DNA of 64,000 nucleotides, taken from assembly GCA_029204225.1 (NCBI GenBank), contig CM055092.1, forward strand, positions 18,186,886 to 18,250,885, read 5' to 3'. Origin of the DNA: Diphasiastrum complanatum. Its lineage: Eukaryota > Streptophyta > Lycopodiopsida > Lycopodiales > Lycopodiaceae. The notes under the pieces are model-generated. The model searched no databases. It saw only the letters and a program-made list of their open reading frames with translations, and was not told the DNA's origin. Made by a program: the position numbers and the translations under genes. The number at the start of each line of letters is the position of its first letter. Within the stretch, counting starts at the first letter, position 1. Shown here in pieces: positions 57,836 to 64,000 of the stretch.

Positions 57836-58070
57836 TGAATTATCCACGCAAAATTTTCTGTCCAAAAAAAAACATTTGGCGCAAACCAAAATGTGGTTCA
57901 CTCCGAAACTAGAGGGGCCTCTAGATTGCCCCTTCCTCCCGATCCCAAGTGACTTTGGCCATGTTTTAAGAGCTTCTCGGCGGTGGCCCTACGTTGTTGT
58001 TCATACTTTTGGGGTTGTTTTGCAACAATTTCCCTTTCACCTTCCTCCAATCCCTTTTGGAGCTTATTGA
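57836..58070. mobile_element. Miniature derivative of the CACTA-type region
   Basis: 57836-57915 matches the inner edge of the left subterminal array (3913-3990: TTATCCACGCAAAATTTT, AACATTTGGCGC, ATGTGGTTC). It then joins directly to accessory exon 1 sequence (57914-58070 matching 5190-5335) at GAGGGGCCTCTAG. About 1.2 kb of the parent is deleted. The exon fragment has a frame that passes through RGNLEA and helps locate the frameshift in copy A. Confidence 0.7.
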
Positions 58071-58490
58071 TGTCTTTTATCACATGCCATCACTTGCGGA
58101 TCAGGATCGTGCTCTTGCTGCACTTGTTGATTCCTCTACATCAGATGCTGCTCTAGTTGTTGATGAACCAAGGCTTGTTGCTGTTTGATCCAGTTTCTTT
58201 TCGATAGTTGGGTTTTTTTTTGTGTCGGAGAGAGTTATGGACTTGGCTCATTACATTCGCTACGTCCATTTACATTTACTTTATGCATAAGCAGGCCTTG
58301 GGCCCTCATTTGTACGACTAAGTTCCTTTATAAACATATTATTATTAGGTTTAACATTGTCCCAATTAATTTTGGACTTTTTCAAAATACATTTTAAAAA
58401 ATGGACAGAAGAATTTCAAGATGTTAATTAATCACAAAAGAATTGAATTTTGACAATGTATGATACTTGTTTTACAAAAGATATATTTGT
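58071..58490. other. Unassigned; short coding-like tail
   Basis: The frame 58060-58188 (FYHMPSLADQDRALAALVD, ending LVAV) is coding-like but unrecognised. The rest to 58490 is AT-rich without features. Confidence 0.3.
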
Positions 58491-58494
58491 TCTT

Positions 58495-58663
58495 GGAGAC
58501 TCCACCCGTCGCGGCGGGTGGAGCCTCCAAAACAAAGTTTGAAAAATAATTTTGAAGGCTCCACCTGCCGCGCGGCAGGTGGAGCCTAAAAAAAAAACAG
58601 AAATTTAAAAAAAAAATTGAAATTATTTTTTTTGAGGCTCCACCTGCCACGGCGAGTGGAGCC
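58495..58663. repeat. Three GC-rich palindromes in AT-rich DNA
   Basis: 58495-58528, 58556-58587 and 58636-58663 are variants of the same inverted repeat built on GGCTCCACC...GGTGGAGCC. The middle one is a perfect 32-bp palindrome, and the outer two have one to three mismatches. Spacers are A/T-rich and similar to one another. No gene overlaps. The sequences could extrude hairpins or be a small fold-back element. Confidence 0.75.
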
Positions 58664-59099
58664 CGAATTTTTTTTGTATGGAGGACTTAAGAAATTTGGA
58701 TTGTGGTTTATCAAACAATATGGTAAAATGGTGCACATCATTGAAGCATTTGTTTTCTTATGAACTATAATCAATAAAAAGATACTTGACAAAGCTAAAT
58801 GCAATAATTTTAATTTCACACAATATTCATCATACACAAATAAATAAATTTCATCTGTTATTCAAATTTTGTATTCCAATACAAAATAGGGCTGTAAAAA
58901 ATACTTTAACTTAAAAAATGTCCATATTTTGTATTCCAATATTAAAAAGGGTAGTAACAACCTCTACCGCCTAAGGTATATAATTCTATGTATTCGAACA
59001 ACGATGGTAACAACCCCTACCACCTAAGGTGACAACAAAAAGTTTGTCTTTTTTGTTTTGGCATAACCCTCATTACAAATTAATTATGTAAGGACTATA

Positions 59100-60990
59100 A
59101 TTGTCATTACAAAGGTCGATATGTATGATCATAATCTGAATCTTCCTCTGATTCTAAAAACTGTGGATTAGCACTTCCCTGAGACTTTTGCCCTTCCGAA
59201 CCTGACTCCAAAGACTTCACAACATCAAGATAGGATCTAGTTAGTTCGATATTGTGGCTATTGTCGATCATCATAAGTCTATGACCAGTGACATTCAACA
59301 ATGGTATGACACAATACGATAGCCGAAACAAGTAGACCAACCATTTAGGGGCAGAAAAAGAAACAACAATTTTGTTGATGTCTTCCCAATGCTTTGCTCT
59401 GTTTTTTAGTGCGTGTGAGCATATTGTTTCGTCTGTCAAAATTGTCAATTTCTCAACAAATTTTTCCCTGTCTGATGCTATGCACAGACTAATAATCCCT
59501 CTGCTGAGCTTGGCAAGCCTCTATAAACTAGAAAACCATGCACCAGTGCTTCTCTTTCCGTCTTCAACCCGCCGTAAATCCCGAACTCTCAGAAGATAGT
59601 TCTCTCGAAGCTCTCTTCAACGACGATGTTGTATTGTGTACACTACATGTATGGCTCAGATACCAACTTAGAATTTGCTTTGCATAGGAACACAGATCAT
59701 GCTACATAGTAACACAAACAGTAAAACACTCTCCACAGCATGCTCACATAGGAACTGTATTTCTCAAAATGAAATTACACTGTACATATAGTTGTTCACT
59801 TAGGCAACCCATGCATGACCTAGGTTGCCGTTGGCAGGACGTGCATCCCGTCGACTTGCCTCGTGGCGAGGCCAACTGATCCTTATCAACTGATAGGACC
59901 CACAGTACAATAACACAATGATTCTACTTTAATTCTAACTCATTGATCATGACAACTTATTTTCTTTGGAAAGATATTCGACAAGTTTTGTGGTTTCAAC
60001 CACACATGCATCATTGCGATCCTTGTATTCTGGAAACTTCTAGCTCATGAACCACAAATAATCAATAAAGGACATTATTCCTTTCATTTCATCTGGATCC
60101 AGATCCTTCCTGGATGCTAGAATGATGGCTATATCTTTTGAAGGTACACGTTGCAACAATTTGAAAGGCTCGCTCCATGCGTTGTCTCCATCATTAGAAT
60201 AGTATTTCCATAGCATAGTTGGCTCACCATTCAACATTTGCAAACAAAAATAGTGAGGATTCGTGTGTCCTTCTAAGCCCTCATTTCATTGAGCAATACA
60301 AGGATCTATAAATTGTTTCTAGTCAACCATTTGTTCTAGTATTTCTACTTCAGTACTTTTGCTACGACTACCACCTATCTTTTCACCAATTCGTGCTAGC
60401 AAATCTGGCATTGTATAAACTAATTTGGACTTCAAAGCCCTAGATATGACACTGAAAACTTGATCTACGTCTTCATGTGTGTGGCCAATCAAAAAAATGC
60501 CTTTTGGAAGATGTTATGTGCCACTAACATACAACAAAGACCAAAAAAAATTTGTTCTTGTTCTCCCTCCAAATATTGTCAGCTTGAATACGTAAGATCG
60601 GAGGAAAGCTACTGTGTGATGCTTGTACCTTTCTTATTGGTCGCATTATTGATGTGACAACTTGATTGCTATCATGAGCATGCAAGGTATCAATCCAAAC
60701 ATCACATAGCAATTTGAATCCAAGAACCAATACCCACAAACATGTGTTTTCAAAAATCAATTGCCCTCTAATCTGGGAGGAGTCTTAATGAAACGGGGTA
60801 ATGTTGTTGTATTTTGATCCATTTCATCAATGATGAGACACAAAGACTGCTCAAGACATGATCTTGACTCTTCTTTCCAATATGCATACAATTTTCTGGA
60901 ATTGAAAACGTGATGTAGATGACGACCTCTCAATGCAACATATCGATCATGCATCCTAGCATCAGGAGTTGCTTCAGCAGCTTAGTGTTT
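59100..60990 (-). pseudogene. DUF7869-like protein pseudogene, fragmented
   Basis: On the minus strand, from 60954 down, frames read YVALRGRHLHHVF, LCLIIDEMDQNTTTLPRF, WIDTLHAHDSNQVV, PPILRIQADNIWRENKNKFF and, after a shift near 60500, IGHTHEDVDQVFSVIS. DEMDQ, QADN..RENKN and GHTHEDVDQ are hallmarks of the DUF7869 family, common in repetitive, transposon-like plant genes of unknown role. A further frame (60243-60040: NGEPTMLWKYYSNDG, LASRKDLDPDEMKGI) follows. 59600-59107 encodes another coding-like tail (LVYLFRLSYCVIPLLNVTG, SEEDSDYDHTYRPL). Several stops separate the parts, so it is not functional. Confidence 0.6.
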
Positions 60991-61540
60991 TGAAGTGTCC
61001 AGCGGCTTCAGAAGTGTAGTTCGATGCACCGATGCAAGGAAGTCCACAAGATCATCTCCACAACGATTGACGGACATGATTAATTGCATCTGGACCACAG
61101 AATTGAAATCTATCGTTGGATTTCACTGAAGTGGGCCCTGAAGAATTGAAGTGTATTTTGGCCTTCAACTTCATTAAAGATTTTCATACTGAAATTGGAG
61201 TTGGGTCCCTTCACAAGTGAAGAGTGAAGTTTCTTCAATGTGAAGAAACAGTTAAAAAACAAAGAAAATCTCTATTTTTGGGTCCTTTGCTCGTTTTGAC
61301 CAAAACGAAAGGCTATAACCTCCAAACGAAGGGCACTCGGACTGTACTCGCAAGTACGGTACAACAAAACAGAGTGATTGTAGCAGAGAAAGTGTTCGGA
61401 GTGCACCAAAAGTGATTTCACCATTCCACTGGGCACATAGTTGGGAGTTGACGACTGAATGCATTTCGGAAGGAGACGCCAATTTGGCTTTCAAATTGTT
61501 GGGAAAGCGGCGAGTGGCCTAGGAAAACAAAATCCATGTA
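60991..61540. other. No recognised feature
   Basis: Low-motif sequence upstream of the DUF7869-like pseudogene. Short frames on both strands lack recognisable domains. Confidence 0.35.
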
Positions 61541-61544
61541 AGTC

Positions 61545-62150
61545 ATGATGATATCTTTTTATGAATCCAAGATGTATGAAGACGAGGATGCTGAGAAGAT
61601 AGATACATCCAGTGGGAAAGATGGTATAGTGAGGATAGCATCTGATGATGATCCATTCATTGACCTTCCAAGTGATGAAAAAGAGGATACATCTCAAGAT
61701 ACTACTACTCAACCTCAAGAGACAGGTTGGAGAGGTAGGGACAAACCTTTTGGTGCAAGAAGGATTGAAGTTGCAGGTGACAAACACAAGGAGAAGGAGT
61801 ATCGTGGGATACATTTTCACCATGAAGCCAATCACCTGACAGGAAGCTCCCTAAGTGGTTTGAGAGATTGTTGGAGAGCCGTGACATGGATGACTTTCCA
61901 GGATCATCTAGATAGGGAGAGCTACAAAGATCAACAAGAGACAAGACACAACCTAAAAGGTATGAAGCAAATTATGCTCTCCTATCTAGCATTATTCAAA
62001 GCAAAGAACTTTCGACTTATGGTGAAGCAAAGGATGATGACATTTGGGTCAAGGCCATGGGAGAAGAGATGGAGTCAATTGCTAAGCATAGCACATGGGA
62101 CTTAGTAGAACCACCAGTTGGCAAGAAACCCATTGGTTGCAAATGTATAG
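61545..62150 (+). mobile_element. Ty1/copia pol linker and pre-RT fragment
   Basis: The first frame (61545-61750) is an acidic linker (DDDPFIDLPSDEKEDTSQ). After a shift near 61930 another frame reads YEANYALLSSIIQSKELSTY, IWVKAMGEEMESIAKHSTWD and PVGKKPIGCK, the conserved stretch just before copia RT. It ends near 62150 before the RT core. It is a fragment without LTRs. Confidence 0.75.
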
Positions 62151-62600
62151 CCAAGAGGCTTTTTGGCCACAATCCTTGCCAACACATTCGATTCATCTGC
62201 ATCAACTTCGATCAATGAGGTCGAAATGGATGTAGGATTATTACCCAGCAGGTTTTGTAGGCGAAAAGCTGATGCACCTCTGGTTGAATTGATATCATGT
62301 AGAGAAGTTCTGTTGGACAAGTTTGTTGCAATGTGGCCTCTAGATAAAGATGTTGTGGAGGGTTCCATACCTATTTAGGTGGCAAAAGTTGTCGAAGTGA
62401 AGAAAAACTCAGAAGGCTTGGCCATAGAGTTTAAAACATTATGGTATAAACCAAAATCTAATAAAGGACGTAGAAACTTGAGACAAGCTGACAACTGTAC
62501 AAAATTGCTTAGAGAAAGAATGGATTTCGAACAACGATGGACCAGAATATATGGATTTAGATACGGTTGTTCATGCATGGAAATCAAAGGCGAAAAATAA
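62151..62600 (+). pseudogene. Unrecognised coding-like fragment
   Basis: Frames 62163-62378 (VLLDKFVAMWPLDKDVVEG) and 62379-62600 (VAKVVEVKKNSEGLAIEF, RERMDFEQRWTRIYGF) read through with one stop (62376-62378). The WVAKV-type pattern resembles segments found near the end of some DUF7869-type proteins. The fragment may therefore be part of the same gene family as the minus-strand pseudogene; this is a weak inference. Confidence 0.3.
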
Positions 62601-63049
62601 CACTGTGGAAAAATCAATATCTATTCTAAAATATCAGTGGCACACATCAAAGAATACATGTCCAAATTATCCGATGAATGTGCAGCTGATATTGGTGAGT
62701 AGAGTTCATGATTGTAGTTGTAGAGTCCTGGTTACAATCTTTGTCGCCATAATTATTGGACTTGTAATGTATTAGTGAGTGTTAGCAGATTTCAAATTTG
62801 CAACAAGTCCAAATTTGTCTTCAAAAGACATGCTTAAAATATAATTCCTTCTGTAAATTCAGTTGTAAATCCAGCTTGGCAATTTTGTAAAAAGCTGATT
62901 TTTTTGTATGCTAGGGTGTGGGCATGTCACCCTATAAGTAAATCCTATTCCATGGCATGTGTATTGTAAGACCATGAGGAATCATGATGTAGAAAGTTTA
63001 AAGGCTACGACAATGACCCCGTGCAATAATGACAATAATAACTTTTGCA
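62601..63049. other. No recognised feature
   Basis: AT-rich sequence without gene or repeat shared in the window. Confidence 0.4.
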
Positions 63050-63695
63050 AGAAAGACCAGTTGCTCTGAGAATTTTCCATACTTGTGGGCTGACCGAAGG
63101 ACTAGTAGTTTTCAGGTGCGTAATGGTGGATTTTGCTAACCAACCTTTTTCACCCTTCTGATATTGATGTTAGATGAGATTCACTAGTTTATTGAAAGTG
63201 GCATGAGGACACCATGAAAATCTATAGAAAGATAAGCTTATAAAATATATTTCCGGTTGGTTCACAACCATTATGGAGGAATGGTGGGACATTTATAGTC
63301 AGCAATAACGGTGATGTTTGTTCTGTATTTCTTGCTAATTTTCTTCAAGTTTATTATTTGATGATATTCTACTGCTGGCAATTCAAAATCTCAAAACGTA
63401 ACTCTTCTGCATAAGATCATAAAAAATGATGATGATTTTCTTCCATTTTGACCACATGCAGACTAGAAAGGTAGTCTTATGATCAGACATAACCTATGAT
63501 TGCTAATGTGTATTCACATAACTACGTCTCATTCCCATCAAGATACATGAAATCCAATGAGACATATGATACCTTATCACGAACCAGAATAATTTATATT
63601 TGATTGCTCTCTAGCTCTAATCCATATATCAACATGATACATATTGGACCAAACAAAAATGATTGTTTGTTCGATGAGTAAACTGGAAAAGAAGT
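63050..63695. repeat. Dispersed repeat flanking the second TR-GAG copy
   Basis: The first 390 bases match 52155-52553 and the last 455 match 1213-1667, ending in AGAAG directly before TGTTAG. This longer copy shows that the two other pieces belong to one repeat. Confidence 0.75.
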
Positions 63696-63847
63696 GTTAG
63701 CATGTGTGACCAAAACAAAGCAAACACAATGTGTGTTAGTCCAGCGTGGCAATCCATGCAACCATTTTCTTGGCATGTATGCTCCCTTTCTATGTTATAT
63801 AAGCACTCTACGTTGGTTGTCAATGTAGCAACATTTCACAACACACA

Positions 63848-63940
<93 letters not shown>

Positions 63941-64000
63941 ACCTACTCTCTCTTGGTTTTCCAACAAGTGTTGTGAGATAACCCAACAAAGGTTATGGGC
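63696..64000 (+). mobile_element. Second TR-GAG copy: 5' LTR and primer site, cut by window edge
   Basis: The LTR starts TGTTAGCATGTG at 63696 and has the TATA box (about 63794-63803), a CT run (63850-63937) and the end ACCCAACA (about 63980-63987). AAGGTTATGGGC follows, the beginning of the same half-tRNA primer site as at 1923. The internal region lies outside the window. Confidence 0.8.

Noticed and set aside
59660-59680. TTGGTATCTGAGCC on the minus strand as a primer-binding site
   Set aside because: It resembles a variant of the tRNA-iMet site, but no LTR ending in CA abuts it and no retroelement coding follows in that direction.

Overview
This window looks like nuclear DNA of a land plant with a large, repeat-choked genome. 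The evidence is plant Ty1/copia gag and pol domains, a CACTA (EnSpm) Tnp2 transposase, two alpha-expansin pseudogenes with conserved introns, one exon of a class II HD-Zip homeobox gene, TTTAGGG-like degenerate arrays, and many long (GA)n/(CT)n microsatellites. The density of old, nested, mutually interrupting elements would suit a fern or gymnosperm better than a compact angiosperm, but I cannot name the species. I see no intact host gene, no tRNA or rRNA gene and nothing prokaryotic. Almost everything is transposon or pseudogene.

Layout. 1-1212 is a minus-strand copia remnant. 1668-3321 is a complete, tiny LTR retrotransposon coding only for Gag (TR-GAG type), with a perfect 5-bp target duplication and a primer site for a half tRNA-iMet. 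About 3378-15010 is a CACTA-type region with palindromic subterminal repeats (3400-3935, 6190-6235, 14640-15000), a broken three-exon accessory gene on the minus strand, and a multi-exon Tnp2 gene on the plus strand. An old copia fragment lies in its right end. 16120-18215 holds a retroelement 3' end and a telomere-like repeat block. Then follow alpha-expansin pseudogene 1 (18310-19654), four units of a ~355-bp tandem repeat (19906-21360) and a TA microsatellite.

The main architectural result is one Ty1/copia element whose LTRs lie 28 kb apart: 5' LTR 21998-22965, 3' LTR 50305-51297, with GTGTG on both outer sides. Its gag, protease and integrase occupy 22966-25582 and its RT and RNase H occupy 48879-50304. 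About 23.3 kb of foreign DNA sits between them, replacing roughly 0.3 kb of pol. That foreign block carries a truncated expansin pseudogene 2, a Ty3/gypsy integrase tail, an unrecognised ORF interrupted by a complete non-autonomous LTR element (28455-33234, TSD GTTGT), a gag-protease LTR element with an unusual downstream coding region (34693-39598), a CACTACAAGAA terminus followed by an HD-Zip exon, telomere-like sequence, and a second copy (44363-48878) of the CACTA region.

After the copia element come a second copy of the gag-protease element (52555-55891), a second telomere-like block, a minus-strand copia integrase fragment, a miniature CACTA derivative (57836-58070), three GC-rich palindromes (58495-58663), a minus-strand DUF7869-like pseudogene, a pre-RT copia fragment, and the start of another TR-GAG copy at 63696 cut by the window edge.

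Nothing here forms a working pathway. The content is one of parasites and their dependants: Gag-only and non-coding LTR elements that would need enzymes in trans, and older elements that supply the repeats joining distant parts of the window. The TSD, LTR and splice statements were read by eye; identities and ages were not computed.
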